64,000 nt of DNA, taken from positions 1 to 64,000 of the forward strand of contig NZ_JALEKL010000009.1 of NCBI RefSeq assembly GCF_022768985.1, given 5' to 3'. Position numbers and translations under genes: made by a program. Within the stretch, counting starts at the first letter, position 1. The number at the start of each line of letters is the position of its first letter. The stretch is from Methanosphaera sp. (GTDB lineage: Archaea > Methanobacteriota > Methanobacteria > Methanobacteriales > Methanobacteriaceae). Below the pieces are notes generated by a model. That model was not told where the DNA came from and ran no database searches. It worked only from the letters and a program-made list of their open reading frames with translations. Shown here piece by piece: positions 44,714 through 55,343 of the stretch.

Positions 44714-45400
44714 ATGACTCTTGAGGTAAAAGTATGTGGAATAACACGAAGTAATGATATTGAAAAGATTCAAAAACTAGATGTTGACCATATAGGCTTT
44801 ATAAATATTGAAAGATCAAAAAGAAACGTAACACTTGATGAAATATGTTCTCTTAAATATGACTTAATTGATAAAACAATGGCAGTACTTGTTGTTGAAC
44901 CAGAAAATCCATATGAGGCAATAATGAAAACAAGTTTTACAAAAATAGGAAATATACAACTACATTCACTTAACTGTTCAGATCTTAAATTTATCTCATG
45001 GTTTAATCAATACTACAGTCCTAATGGACTAAATATTACAAAAGTTGTACCAATAACTGGAAAACTTACAGATGCAAAGATACATGAAATTGTTAACACA
45101 TCACTATGTGCAAATAACATCCTATTTGACTATGAAAAAGATGGACTTAGTGGTGGAACAAACACACAAATTCCAATAGATACAGCAGTAAAGGCATCAA
45201 AACTTGTTAAGCAAAACTATCCAACAACAAAAACCACACTTGCAGGTGGAATAAATCTAGAATATCTTGAAGAGATTTATGATAAACTACACTACTTTGA
45301 TAGAATTGATATTAACAGTGGAGTAGAAGATGCTCCAGGATGTAAAAATATAGGCGAAATTAAAAAGATTTTAAAACTAACAAATGAATTTAACAACTAA
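44714..45400 (+). CDS. trpF: Phosphoribosylanthranilate isomerase
   Basis: Isomerises PRA to CdRP. The 228-aa protein has KVCGITRSNDIEKI (conserved catalytic Cys), a middle with IQLHSLN, and the C-terminal TTLAGGINLEYLEEIY and DINSGVEDAPGCKN (phosphate binding). Slightly longer than bacterial TrpF, with two small insertions. Complete. Confidence 0.92.
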   Translation: MTLEVKVCGITRSNDIEKIQKLDVDHIGFINIERSKRNVTLDEICSLKYDLIDKTMAVLVVEPENPYEAIMKTSFTKIGNIQLHSLNCSDLKFISWFNQYYSPNGLNITKVVPITGKLTDAKIHEIVNTSLCANNILFDYEKDGLSGGTNTQIPIDTAVKASKLVKQNYPTTKTTLAGGINLEYLEEIYDKLHYFDRIDINSGVEDAPGCKNIGEIKKILKLTNEFNN

Positions 45401-45470
45401 AAATAAAACTACACTACTTAAAAAAAAATAATTTAAACAATTAAAAATAATTAAATGAGATGATTAGAAA

Positions 45471-46652
45471 ATGATGCAAAAGGGAAAATTTGGTAAATAT
45501 GGTGGAGTATTTGTACCAGAACTATTAATACCAGCAATTGAAGAATTAGAGCAAGCATACTATGAATGTATAAATAACAAGGAATTTCTTGAAGAATACA
45601 ATGAATATCTACGTGAATTTGCAGGAAGACCAACAGGACTATACTATGCAGCAAACCTCTCTGAACAACTAGGATGTAAAATATACCTAAAACGTGAAGA
45701 TATGCTTCATACAGGAGCACATAAAATTAACAACACAATAGGTCAAGGACTTCTTGCAAAATACATGGGAAAAACAAAACTTATTGCAGAAACAGGAGCA
45801 GGACAGCATGGAATTGCAACAGCTGTAATTGGTGCAAAACTTGGACTTGATGTTAAAATCTACATGGGATCAAAAGATGTAGAACGTCAAAAACTTAATG
45901 TGTTCCGTATGGAATTATCAGGAGCAGAAGTTGTACCTGTAGATATTGGATCAAAAACACTAAAAGATTCAATTAATGAAGCATTCCGTGACTGGGTTGC
46001 AAATCTTGACACAACACACTACCTTATAGGTACAACAATGGGACCACATCCATATCCATCAATGGTAAAATTCTTCCAAAGTGTAATAGGAACAGAAGCA
46101 AGAGAACAAATACTAGAAATTGAAGGCAAACTTCCAGATACAGTAATTGCATGTGTTGGTGGAGGAAGTAACTCAATGGGAATCTTCAGTGGATTTGTTG
46201 ATGATGAAGATGTAGAACTTATAGGTGTTGAAGCAGGTGGTGTGAGTGTTGAAACTGATGAAAATGGTGCAACACTAACAAAAGGACGTGATGGAATACT
46301 TCATGGATCACTATCAATTGTACTTCAAGATGAAGAAGGTCAAATACAGGATACCTCAAGTGTATCTGCAGGACTTGACTATCCAGGAGTAGGACCTGAA
46401 CATGCATATCTTAAAACATCAGGACGTGCAAAATATGTACCTATAACAAATGATGAAGCACTAGATGCATTCCAACTATTATGTCAGACAGAAGGAATTA
46501 TACCAGCACTTGAAAGTTCACATGCTGTAGCATATGCAGTAAAATATTCAAAAATGCCAGAAAATAAGGGTAAAACAATCATTGTAAACCTTTCAGGACG
46601 TGGAGATAAAGACATGTTTACAGTAGCAAAAGAATTAGGGGTGGAAATATGA
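45471..46652 (+). CDS. trpB: Tryptophan synthase beta subunit (TrpB1 type)
   Basis: Condenses indole with serine using PLP. The 393-aa protein has [19 protein letters not shown] with the PLP lysine, [26 protein letters not shown] (partial GGGSN loop) and [11 protein letters not shown] near the end. Length and motifs point to the TrpB1 form that works with TrpA. Two consecutive ATGs (45471, 45474) are possible starts. It overlaps trpA by 4 nt (ATGA). Confidence 0.95.
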   Translation: MMQKGKFGKYGGVFVPELLIPAIEELEQAYYECINNKEFLEEYNEYLREFAGRPTGLYYAANLSEQLGCKIYLKREDMLHTGAHKINNTIGQGLLAKYMGKTKLIAETGAGQHGIATAVIGAKLGLDVKIYMGSKDVERQKLNVFRMELSGAEVVPVDIGSKTLKDSINEAFRDWVANLDTTHYLIGTTMGPHPYPSMVKFFQSVIGTEAREQILEIEGKLPDTVIACVGGGSNSMGIFSGFVDDEDVELIGVEAGGVSVETDENGATLTKGRDGILHGSLSIVLQDEEGQIQDTSSVSAGLDYPGVGPEHAYLKTSGRAKYVPITNDEALDAFQLLCQTEGIIPALESSHAVAYAVKYSKMPENKGKTIIVNLSGRGDKDMFTVAKELGVEI

Positions 46653-47464
46653 GCATGAAGAGTTATTCTCAACTATTTAAAGAAGCAAAAGAAAATAATG
46701 AAGGAGTATTTATACCATTTTTAGTAACAGGAGATCCTGACTATGAAACATCAATGGAAATTGCAAAAATACTATGTGATAATGGAGCAGATGCTCTTGA
46801 AATAGGATTTCCATACTCAGATCCTGTAGCAGATGGACCAAGTGTACAAAATGCTGATCTTCGTGCATTTAAAAGTGGAATGAATGTTAAAAAATCACTT
46901 AAATTCCTCGAAGAATTACGTGAATATACAGATAAACCATTTGGACTTCTAATGTATTACAATCTCATATATCAGTATGGTATTGATGAATTCTATAAAA
47001 AACTTAGTGAAATAGGAGTAAATGCTGTACTTGTTGCTGATCTTCCACCAGAAGAAGCAGATGATGTACTTAATGCATCAGAAAAATATGGAATTGAACA
47101 GATCTTTATTGTATCACAAAAAACAACAAATGACAGACTTAAATATATCACAGAAATTGTTGGAGGATTCATATATGTTGCATCTGTAATGGGAACAACA
47201 GGTGCACGTAGTAGTGTTGAAAGTAATACAACAGATCTTATACGTAGAATCCGTGAACATACAGATGTACCACTATGTGTTGGATTTGGAATTTCAAAAG
47301 CAGAACACATAAAAGAAGTACTAGATAGTGGAGCAGATGGTGCAATTATTGGAAGTGCACTTATTAACATAATTGAAGAAAATCTTGAAAATAAAGATGT
47401 AATGTATTCAAAAATTAGTGATTATATATATGAAATGAAACAAGCAACAAAAAAAGATGATTAA
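46649..47464 (+). CDS. trpA: Tryptophan synthase alpha subunit
   Basis: Cleaves indole-3-glycerol phosphate. The 271-aa protein has [33 protein letters not shown] (catalytic Glu), and later [11 protein letters not shown] (catalytic Asp) and [11 protein letters not shown]. Starts within the trpB stop. Complete. Confidence 0.95.
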   Translation: MSMKSYSQLFKEAKENNEGVFIPFLVTGDPDYETSMEIAKILCDNGADALEIGFPYSDPVADGPSVQNADLRAFKSGMNVKKSLKFLEELREYTDKPFGLLMYYNLIYQYGIDEFYKKLSEIGVNAVLVADLPPEEADDVLNASEKYGIEQIFIVSQKTTNDRLKYITEIVGGFIYVASVMGTTGARSSVESNTTDLIRRIREHTDVPLCVGFGISKAEHIKEVLDSGADGAIIGSALINIIEENLENKDVMYSKISDYIYEMKQATKKDD

Positions 47465-48521
47465 CATGATTCATGACATACTAGATGATATTATTGAACA
47501 AAAACGTGACCTTACATATGATGAATCATATGAATGTATGAACGACCTTATTGGTGGAGAATATCCTGATAGTGTAGTTGCAGCATTTCTCACAGCAATG
47601 AGAATTAAAGGAGAAATCATTGATGAAATTACAGGACTTACCCAGTCAATGCGTGATCATGCACTACAAATTGACTATGACCCTGCAGATGGAGAATATC
47701 TAGTTGAAAGTTGTGGTACAGGTGGAGATACACTTAAAACATTTAATGTAAGTACAACAGCATCAATTATTGCATCAGCAGCTGGTGCTAAAATATCAAA
47801 ACATGGAAATCGTAGTGTAAGTAGTAAGTTTGGAGGAGCAGATGCACTTGAAGCACTTGGTGTAAACCTTGAATTAACACCAGATGAGGTTGCAAATTCT
47901 ATTGAAAAATGTAACTTTGCATTTATCTTTGCTCCAATTTATCATAGTGCAACAAAAAATGTTATGCAGATAAGACAACAACTTAAAACCAGAACAATAT
48001 TCAACCTACTAGGTCCTATCTCATGTCCTAGTCATGTAACAGCAAGAATTACAGGTGTATATGATCCTGATGTTGTTGAAGATATTGCAAAAGTATCAAT
48101 GAATCTTGGAGTTAAACGTGGAATGATAGTTCACGGATTTGATGCTGATGGTAATCCTGCAATGGATGAAATATCAAATGTTGGAAAGACAAAAGTTGCA
48201 TTTATCAATGATGGTAAGATAGATGTTAAATATATTACACCAGAGGATTTTGGACTTGAATATTCAGATGCAGAAGATATCACAGCTCCTGATAGTGCTG
48301 ATGAACACCTAGAAATTATTAAAAATATTATATCAAATAAAGTTGAAACAAAAAGTGATAAGGCACGTATGGATCTTGCTCTTATGAATGCTGCAGCAAT
48401 ATTATATGTTGCAGATAAGGTTGATTCACTCAAAGAAGGTGTTAGTGTTGCACGTCGTTGTATTGAGGATGGATCTGCACAAAAACAACTTGAATTAATT
48501 GTTAAATATTCAAATTGCTAA
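47457..48521 (+). CDS. trpD: Anthranilate phosphoribosyltransferase
   Basis: Transfers phosphoribosyl to anthranilate. The 354-aa protein has VESCGTGGDTLKTFNVST (PRPP loop), KHGNRSVSSKFGGADALEALG, and NLLGPISCPSHVT. The ATG at 47457 overlaps trpA by 8 nt; the ATG at 47466 is equally possible. Last gene of the trp operon, followed by a C/T-rich spacer with T-runs (48530-48620) that probably terminates the transcript. Confidence 0.94.
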   Translation: MINMIHDILDDIIEQKRDLTYDESYECMNDLIGGEYPDSVVAAFLTAMRIKGEIIDEITGLTQSMRDHALQIDYDPADGEYLVESCGTGGDTLKTFNVSTTASIIASAAGAKISKHGNRSVSSKFGGADALEALGVNLELTPDEVANSIEKCNFAFIFAPIYHSATKNVMQIRQQLKTRTIFNLLGPISCPSHVTARITGVYDPDVVEDIAKVSMNLGVKRGMIVHGFDADGNPAMDEISNVGKTKVAFINDGKIDVKYITPEDFGLEYSDAEDITAPDSADEHLEIIKNIISNKVETKSDKARMDLALMNAAAILYVADKVDSLKEGVSVARRCIEDGSAQKQLELIVKYSNC

Positions 48522-48686
48522 AAACTTAACCACCACCTTTTAATTTATCATCTCACATAACCCCCATCATCTCATTTATCACCACCCCTCTTCTTTTCAT
48601 TTATTTTTTTAGAGTATCATTTTTTATATTAATGTTAATATATTCAATAATTAATTATTAAATAAAAAAATGTGAATTGATTTTTT

Positions 48687-49994
48687 ATGGTAAAAATTGT
48701 TATTATAGGAGCAGGACCTGCTGGACGATTTGCATCAATGTATGCAGCAGAAGCTGGTGCTGATGTTACTCTTATTGAAAAAAGTCATATTGCTGGTAAA
48801 TGTTTAAATCAGGCATGTATGGTTGTATGTGCATTTAATGATGTTGCACGTCACATACAAGATAGTCGTAATCTTAATGATCTTGGAATTATTAAATCAG
48901 ATGTTGAAGTTGACTTTGAAATGATTACAAAACAGATAAAAGAGTCACAAAAAAAGATTCGTAAAATTTCAGAACAAGAAACTACACTTTGTGGTGTTGA
49001 CTATGTACGTGGTGTTGCAGAAGTTGATGCTGAAAATAAGGTTGTAATTGTAAATGATGATGATGAATATGAATATGATAAACTTCTAATTTGTACAGGA
49101 TCAAATCCACATATTCCAAATATTAAGGGAGCTGAAAATGCCTTCACATATAAGGATGTTTTAAAACTTAAAGAAGTTCCTGATGACTTAGTTATTATTG
49201 GTGGTGGAAGTACTGCTGCTGAATATGCAAATATCTTCTCAACCTTTGGAAGTAATGTTAATGTATTATGTAGAAGTCAGTTCCTTAAAATGCTAAATGA
49301 CTCTGAAGCTGAGGAATATATTGTATCTAACTTGCTTAAAAATACATTGATACATGAAAATGTAGAAATAAAAGAAATTACAGATAGCTCAGTTATTACA
49401 AACTTTGGAGAAATCAAAGGTAAATGTATGCTTGCAACAGGAGTAGTTGCAAACTCATCAATTGTAGATGGAATTGTAGAACTTGATGAAAATAAAAACA
49501 TAATAGTCGACAGATACATGCAAACATCAAATGAAGACATCTATGCAGCAGGTGATGTAATAGGTGGAATACTATCAACACCAGTATCAAGAATGGAGTC
49601 AATAACAGCAATACGAAATATACTAGGTGAAAAAGTAGAACCAGACTATTCAATGGTACCTATGACAGTATCACTAGGATATGATGTAAGCTACCTGCTA
49701 GGATATGACATATCAGATGTAGGAACTAAAGTAAAACTTCCAGGATCAGCAGGACCAGGAAGCTTCTGGAATCTACTAAATGGAAAAACAGGATATACAA
49801 AAGAAATAATAGATGATGATGGAAAAATAACAGATATACTCTCAATAAGTCCAACATCAAACGTTGCACTACCATACATGGTAAAAGCAATAAAAGATGG
49901 AATAAAAGCAGATGACTTTGAAAACTTCATAGAAATCCATCCAACAACAGACATAATAGAAAAACTAGCAGAGTATTCAAAAAGATACTCCTAG
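48687..49994 (+). CDS. Dihydrolipoamide-dehydrogenase-like FAD/NAD disulfide oxidoreductase
   Basis: A 435-aa flavoprotein with FAD motif IIGAGPAGRFASMYAA, the redox pair C39-x4-C44 in GKCLNQAC (plus C48), NAD-binding VIIGGGSTAAEYAN, DIYAAGDVIGG and C-terminal EIHPTTDIIE. The usual GGTCLNxGCIPSK is altered to AGKCLNQACMVVC, so it is probably not a classical E3. Codon style switches at about 49480 from T-ending to A/C-ending. Its neighbours (trpD, MraY-like) do not explain its role. Confidence 0.8.
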   Translation: MVKIVIIGAGPAGRFASMYAAEAGADVTLIEKSHIAGKCLNQACMVVCAFNDVARHIQDSRNLNDLGIIKSDVEVDFEMITKQIKESQKKIRKISEQETTLCGVDYVRGVAEVDAENKVVIVNDDDEYEYDKLLICTGSNPHIPNIKGAENAFTYKDVLKLKEVPDDLVIIGGGSTAAEYANIFSTFGSNVNVLCRSQFLKMLNDSEAEEYIVSNLLKNTLIHENVEIKEITDSSVITNFGEIKGKCMLATGVVANSSIVDGIVELDENKNIIVDRYMQTSNEDIYAAGDVIGGILSTPVSRMESITAIRNILGEKVEPDYSMVPMTVSLGYDVSYLLGYDISDVGTKVKLPGSAGPGSFWNLLNGKTGYTKEIIDDDGKITDILSISPTSNVALPYMVKAIKDGIKADDFENFIEIHPTTDIIEKLAEYSKRYS

Positions 49995-50196
49995 ATGATC
50001 TACACTAGATAATATGTGAAAAGAATCATCGACACAAGCACATAAACAGTGTGGAAATAGTGTGGTTGTTGATGTTTTACAATATATTTTAAAAGAAGTT
50101 ATTGATAATTGTTTATTATAAAAAAAAGTTTATACTTTATATAATATAACTAATAAACACATTAGAAAAACAAAACTTATAGAAAGGTGAATAAAT

Positions 50197-51174
50197 ATGG
50201 AAATCTATCAAATGTGGATAGTTGCATTTATTCTCACATTAATCTTAACAATAGTATTTACAGTGCTATTTTCTAAGATTAAAGGAAATTTATTTGAAGA
50301 AATACGTGGTGGAATTCCAAAAGCTGTAGGTATTGCACCGTTTATTGTAATGGTATTGTTTTTCCCAGCACCATATAATTATCTTATAGCAATTATTGGT
50401 ATTGCTGGATTTATAGATGATTTAGTTGGACGTAGAAAACTTGGATCATACATGGAGGTAGGTCAGTTCTTCCGTGGAATTGGTATGCTTATTGTTATGA
50501 TCTATGGTTATTATATTATGGGTCCTGTTGCAATTCTTGTAACTTTAATGGTTCAAATATTAAATATTGCAGATATGCAGCCAGGTACAGCATGTATGAC
50601 AGTTGTTATTATGTCTATTATTTCAACTATAATTCTTGCATTTTTGGGATCACATGCATATTATGTTCCATTACTTCTTCTATTAATTTGTCTTGGATAT
50701 ATGTCACAGGACTATTCTGGATATATTATGCTTGGAGAAGTTGGAAATCATTCATTTGCAGTAGCATTAGGTATCTGTTTTGCTTTAGTTTCAGCAGCAG
50801 TTACAAAAACAGTTGCACCTCATGCATTCTATCCTGTTGAATTCTTAATAATGCTTGTATTATTCTTATTTACAGCAATACTTATTGCAGAATTAAGAGA
50901 AGATACACTTAAGTATTATCTTGAAAACTATCTACACATAAAAGATCCTACATATGGTGATTATGTAATGGATGTTCTAACAGGTGGAGGTCTTGGTGAT
51001 CTTATACGTATGTTAGTATTAGATGATGCACAGTATGAAATTAAAAATAAAACTCTTATTAGTCTTGGTATGAGACGTCTTGTCTATAATCCTGTGAGAG
51101 TTAAAAAGAAAGCTAAAAAGGTTTCACTTAACAAGAAGGATTCACTAGGATATGATGAGGAAGGATTTCTTTAA
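50197..51174 (+). CDS. MraY-like phosphoglycosyl transferase (pseudomurein type)
   Basis: A 325-aa multi-span membrane protein of the GT4/MraY superfamily: RGGIPKAVGIAPF, GIAGFIDDLVGRRKLG (Asp pair) and a C-terminal TYGDYVMDVLTGGGLGDL. The usual NxxDGxDGLA motif of MraY/WecA is replaced by NIADMQPGTA. Homologues of this kind are found in pseudomurein-forming methanogens. Probably transfers a sugar phosphate to a lipid carrier in cell-wall synthesis. GAAAGGTGAA lies upstream of the ATG. Confidence 0.8.
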   Translation: MEIYQMWIVAFILTLILTIVFTVLFSKIKGNLFEEIRGGIPKAVGIAPFIVMVLFFPAPYNYLIAIIGIAGFIDDLVGRRKLGSYMEVGQFFRGIGMLIVMIYGYYIMGPVAILVTLMVQILNIADMQPGTACMTVVIMSIISTIILAFLGSHAYYVPLLLLLICLGYMSQDYSGYIMLGEVGNHSFAVALGICFALVSAAVTKTVAPHAFYPVEFLIMLVLFLFTAILIAELREDTLKYYLENYLHIKDPTYGDYVMDVLTGGGLGDLIRMLVLDDAQYEIKNKTLISLGMRRLVYNPVRVKKKAKKVSLNKKDSLGYDEEGFL

Positions 51175-51310
51175 ATGAATAAATTCATGCATCAAAATTT
51201 AACCACCCCACAAATTTCTTTTTTTATTTTTTTTATTTAGATGATTAAATATTGTATTTTTAAAAATTTTATTAGTTAAAAAAAGAGTAAAATTTAGGAA
51301 ATAAACTAAA

Positions 51311-52366
51311 TTATGTTATTCCTGTTATTTTATTTAAATATGGTATTTTATTAAGAATTAAAAGCATTACACTACATAGTAGTATTGTTATAATTGTAAA
51401 GATTGGAACATTAATAAATGGTGATACTGCTACATTATAGAATCCAAATTTGAAAAATAGATTTATTAGCAGTATGTTTGATAGATATATTCCAAAGCTT
51501 AATATACTAAGATATGTTGCAAGTTTTGTTATACTACTTTCAAATCTTCCAAATACCTTTGTATAGTCCATATTTTTCAGTATTATAAACATTCCTGTTG
51601 CCTGCAATGCTGAATTTAGTGTTAAATCTCCTAGTTTTATAAATGTATAATTATTTGATCCTGCAAAATATGATGTTAGTATAAATCCAAGTAGTGTAAT
51701 TACAACACCAAGTAAGTATAGTAGTAATCCTACTCTTGGACTTCTAAGGTAGACATTTTTTGTATTATGCAGGTAGTGTCCTAGTATGAAATATCCTACA
51801 AATCCCATGAAACAGTTAAGATATTCAACTAATATAAATCTAAATTCCACCATACTAATTATAATTAAGGCAAACCAGATTGCAAGGAAGTATCTTATTT
51901 CACTTCTTTTTGCATGTTCTACCCATGTTGATATAATTGGAGATACCAGATATACTCCAACTATCATGTATACAAACCAGAACTGTACAGATAGTATTGT
52001 AGGATCAGCAAGTGCTGTGATAAGTAGATTTAATGTGTTGCTTATTGAAAGCATATAACTTATTCCATGAACTTTCACCATCTTAACTATGAAATAAATT
52101 ATAAACCAGAAAAGATATGGAAGCAGTACTCGCTTCAGACGTCGGGGTAGATCTTCTACTGTTTGTTTTTTACGCAGAAGAAGTACTCCTGATGCCATTA
52201 CAAATAGTATAATACTAAATCTTACAAACGATTCAACAGCAACACCTTGTATCCATATTGGACTTAGAAATTGTGTTTCTGTAAGATATTTTGATGAAAG
52301 ATGTATTATTATAACACCTATAATTCCTAATGCTTTTAGATAATCAACATAAACAATTCTCTTCAT
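51311..52366 (-). CDS. Acyltransferase-3 family membrane protein (OafA-like)
   Basis: A 351-aa protein with about ten hydrophobic segments. RIVYVDYLKALGIIGVIIIHLS at the start (only in part shown) carries the conserved D-x-LK and H of membrane O-acyltransferases, and VASGVLLLRKK plus RLKRVLLPYLFW follow. Likely acylates a cell-surface glycan or lipid. Divergent from galE side genes; monocistronic. Confidence 0.85.
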   Translation of the reverse strand: MKRIVYVDYLKALGIIGVIIIHLSSKYLTETQFLSPIWIQGVAVESFVRFSIILFVMASGVLLLRKKQTVEDLPRRLKRVLLPYLFWFIIYFIVKMVKVHGISYMLSISNTLNLLITALADPTILSVQFWFVYMIVGVYLVSPIISTWVEHAKRSEIRYFLAIWFALIIISMVEFRFILVEYLNCFMGFVGYFILGHYLHNTKNVYLRSPRVGLLLYLLGVVITLLGFILTSYFAGSNNYTFIKLGDLTLNSALQATGMFIILKNMDYTKVFGRFESSITKLATYLSILSFGIYLSNILLINLFFKFGFYNVAVSPFINVPIFTIITILLCSVMLLILNKIPYLNKITGIT

Positions 52367-52669
52367 AAAATCATTGAATAAATTTTTAATATAATCAAAT
52401 AAATTCTAATATAACTATGCTAATTGAGTGTTATATTAAAATTAAAGCGATTAAATTACATTAATTTTATTTATATAAAAAAATATATTTAAATCTATTT
52501 ATTTACCCATAAAAGAAATTAGATAAAACCTACATTAAATATCTAATAGTTAAGTTATAAATTAATTAAAATAGAATAATTAGAAAGAGTTAGAATGAAA
52601 AAATCATAATTAAAATATAGAATTTTTTTAGAAATAATAAGGTGGTGGTGAGGGGAAAATTTGTAAATT
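52367..52669. other. Spacer between acyltransferase and nuclease genes
   Basis: 303 bp of AT-rich sequence with no coding potential. It should hold the acyltransferase promoter (minus strand) and the nuclease terminator. GGTGGTGGTGAGGGG at 52642-52657 is the only notable G-rich string and has no obvious partner. Confidence 0.35.
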
Positions 52670-53125
52670 CTATGTCCATCCATATGGATTAAATTCACTT
52701 GGTGGCATATACATTATCTCTGCATATCCCTGTTTTAGAAGTTCTTGGTTGAGATTTTGACCATCTACATATACAACACCTAAGATACGATCATATTTAT
52801 CATAATGTTTTTGATCATCTACATCTACTGTTACTTCTTTATTAAGACATTTACTTTTTACAAATTCTTTAGCTTCCTTATATCCATCTTCTCCACGTTC
52901 TGGTGTATTTACACATACAAATCTTATTCTTCCAACACCTTGAACATCTATTGTATCTCCATCTATAACTTTTGTACATACTCCTGTTACATTTGATCCA
53001 TCAATATTTACTGTTGTTGCTGGATAGTTTTTTGTATTTGCCTGCCATGCACTTACACATAGAAGTGAACTTAAAGCAATTATAAGAACAACTATTGCTA
53101 CTGGTAGTTTCATAGATTTCTTCAT
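52670..53125 (-). CDS. Secreted thermonuclease-family (SNc) protein
   Basis: A 151-aa protein with an N-terminal signal peptide/anchor (KKSMKLPVAIVVLIIALSSL, in part) and a staphylococcal-nuclease domain. The catalytic residues of the family are present: D in VIDGDTID, R and E in RIRFVCVNTPERG, and R in YDRILGVVYV. Likely an extracellular Ca2+-dependent nuclease. Compact, ending at NPYGWT. GGGGGTGA upstream of the ATG is a strong ribosome binding site. Confidence 0.87.
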   Translation of the reverse strand: MKKSMKLPVAIVVLIIALSSLLCVSAWQANTKNYPATTVNIDGSNVTGVCTKVIDGDTIDVQGVGRIRFVCVNTPERGEDGYKEAKEFVKSKCLNKEVTVDVDDQKHYDKYDRILGVVYVDGQNLNQELLKQGYAEIMYMPPSEFNPYGWT

Positions 53126-53271
53126 ACGCTTTCACCCCCTGTTTTTTAGTTGTTTTTTTTAGTATTAAATTCACTTTATTTTATACTATTAATTATATTT
53201 AATAAAAAACATATATTTATAATAATTTTTAATTTAAAAATAAAAATAAAACATTTTTTTGGAGGAATTTT

Positions 53272-54243
53272 TTGATATTAATTGTAGGTGGAGCAGGATA
53301 TATAGGATCCCACACAAATAAAGCATTAAATGAAGCAGGATATGAAACAGTTGTACTTGACAACTTAAGTTATGGACATGAAGAATCAATTAAATGGGGA
53401 GAGTTTTGTAAATGTGACCTTGCAAATATTGATGATGTAGATGAAGTATTTAATAAATACGACATTACAGCAGTAATGCATTTTTCATCATTCATAGATG
53501 TGGGAGAATCAGTAACAAACCCAGAAAAATACTACACAAACAACGTAGTAAATACAATGAACCTACTTCATGTAATGCTAAAACATAATGTTAAAAAATT
53601 TATATTCTCATCAACATGTGCAACATATGGAGTACCACAAAAAATACCACTAGTTGAAGATCATCCACAAAATCCAATAAATCCATATGGAATGACAAAA
53701 CTAATGGTAGAAAAAATACTAAAAGACTACGACAATGCATATGGACTAAAATCTGTAATACTAAGATATTTCAATGCATCAGGAGCAGATGAATCAGGCG
53801 AAATTGGTGAATGGCACAACCCTGAAACACACCTAATACCATTAATACTAGATGCAGCAATAGGAAAAAGAGAAGATATTAAAATCTTTGGAACAGACTA
53901 TGACACAGAAGATGGAACATGTATTCGTGACTACATCCATGTAACAGATCTTGCAGATGCACACATCAGAGCACTAAAATACCTAGAAGATGAAAATACA
54001 AGTAATGAATTTAACCTAGGAAATGGTGTAGGATTTTCAGTACGCCAAGTTATAGAATCTGCTAAGAAAGTAACAGGACGTGACTTTAAAGTTGAAGAAA
54101 CAAAAAGACGTCCAGGAGATCCAGCAGTATTAATTGGAAGTTCAAAAAAGGCAAAAGATACACTAGGCTGGAATCCACAATATACAGATATTGATGACAT
54201 TATAAAAACAGCATGGATTTGGCATCAAAAACTAAATAAATAA
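53272..54243 (+). CDS. galE: UDP-glucose 4-epimerase
   Basis: Interconverts UDP-glucose and UDP-galactose. The 323-aa SDR protein has GGAGYIGSHTNKALNEAG, IFSSTCATYGVP and YGMTKL (catalytic Y and K), and RYFNASGADESGEIGE. The start is TTG at 53272, 5 nt after GGAGGA (53261-53266). 13 bp before a family-2 glycosyltransferase, so the pair likely builds a galactose-containing surface glycan. Confidence 0.93.
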   Translation: MILIVGGAGYIGSHTNKALNEAGYETVVLDNLSYGHEESIKWGEFCKCDLANIDDVDEVFNKYDITAVMHFSSFIDVGESVTNPEKYYTNNVVNTMNLLHVMLKHNVKKFIFSSTCATYGVPQKIPLVEDHPQNPINPYGMTKLMVEKILKDYDNAYGLKSVILRYFNASGADESGEIGEWHNPETHLIPLILDAAIGKREDIKIFGTDYDTEDGTCIRDYIHVTDLADAHIRALKYLEDENTSNEFNLGNGVGFSVRQVIESAKKVTGRDFKVEETKRRPGDPAVLIGSSKKAKDTLGWNPQYTDIDDIIKTAWIWHQKLNK

Positions 54244-54256
54244 GGAAATAGGAAAT

Positions 54257-55264
54257 ATGACAAACACAGTATGTGCTGTAGTTGTAACATACAATAGAAA
54301 ACAATTACTACTAAAATGTCTAGATTCACTAATAAATCAGAAACTAAAGCCTGATGCAATCTACATAGTAGATAATAATTCAACAGATAACACAGAATCT
54401 GATCTTAAAGATGCAGGATACATCACAAAACTACCACAAAAAAACAATACTACAGAAATAATTGAAAACAGTGTAAATGATATAAAGATAAAATACATCC
54501 ACTTACCTGAAAATATAGGAGGAGCAGGTGGATTTTATGAAGGCATAAAAGCTGCACATGAAGATAACTATGACTGGGTATGGATAATGGATGATGATGC
54601 ATTTCCAACACATGAATGTCTAAGCAAGCTAAGTGCATACTATGATAGTGATGCTGTAGCACTTGCAAGTCTAAAAGTTGACCTGGATGATAACATACTC
54701 TATCATCACAGAGGATATTTTAACTTTAGTCATGGACTTCCAGTTCAAAGACATATTACAGATGAAGATCTTAAAGATGATGTAGTTGACATTGACATGG
54801 TATCATTTGTAGGACTTCTTGTAAGATCAGATGCAATAAGCAAGATTGGCTATCCAAAACGTGAATTCTTCATACATTCAGACGACCTTGAATACTGTAT
54901 ACGACTTCGCCAGGTAGGAAAGATAAAACTAATACGTGATAGTATAATTAAACATGCAGAAGGTAGTGTGAAGGGAACATATGCAAAGACAAAGTTTCAC
55001 ATAACAGCACAAAGAAGACCATATGATAAACTATGGATTAACTACTTTATGCAACGAAATCTTATATGGCTTGGATGTAAATATTCAGAAAATAAGCTTT
55101 CATTATATACAACAATTATTAAAAACTTCATACTAACAGTAGGTGGAATCATAGTATTTGATGATCACAAATACAGACGTATAAAATTCTTTGCAAATGC
55201 ATACCTTGACGGCTTAAGAGCAAACTTTGACAATAGCAAGCCTAAAAAAATACTATATGAATAA
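54257..55264 (+). CDS. Family 2 glycosyltransferase
   Basis: A 335-aa GT-A enzyme with VVVTYNRKQLLLKCLDSL, DNNSTDNTES, NIGGAGGFYEG, the metal-binding WIMDDDAFP and HSDDLEYCIRLRQVG. The pattern is that of the galactofuranosyl/rhamnosyl-transferase-like GT2 branch. Its coupling to galE suggests galactose or galactofuranose transfer; the acceptor is unknown. No membrane segment. Confidence 0.88.
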   Translation: MTNTVCAVVVTYNRKQLLLKCLDSLINQKLKPDAIYIVDNNSTDNTESDLKDAGYITKLPQKNNTTEIIENSVNDIKIKYIHLPENIGGAGGFYEGIKAAHEDNYDWVWIMDDDAFPTHECLSKLSAYYDSDAVALASLKVDLDDNILYHHRGYFNFSHGLPVQRHITDEDLKDDVVDIDMVSFVGLLVRSDAISKIGYPKREFFIHSDDLEYCIRLRQVGKIKLIRDSIIKHAEGSVKGTYAKTKFHITAQRRPYDKLWINYFMQRNLIWLGCKYSENKLSLYTTIIKNFILTVGGIIVFDDHKYRRIKFFANAYLDGLRANFDNSKPKKILYE

Positions 55265-55343
55265 GTATATAATGTTAAATTTTTTATATGTATTTCAATA
55301 TAATATAAAATTAGAAAAAAAAATTATATGAGGGGAGCTTATC

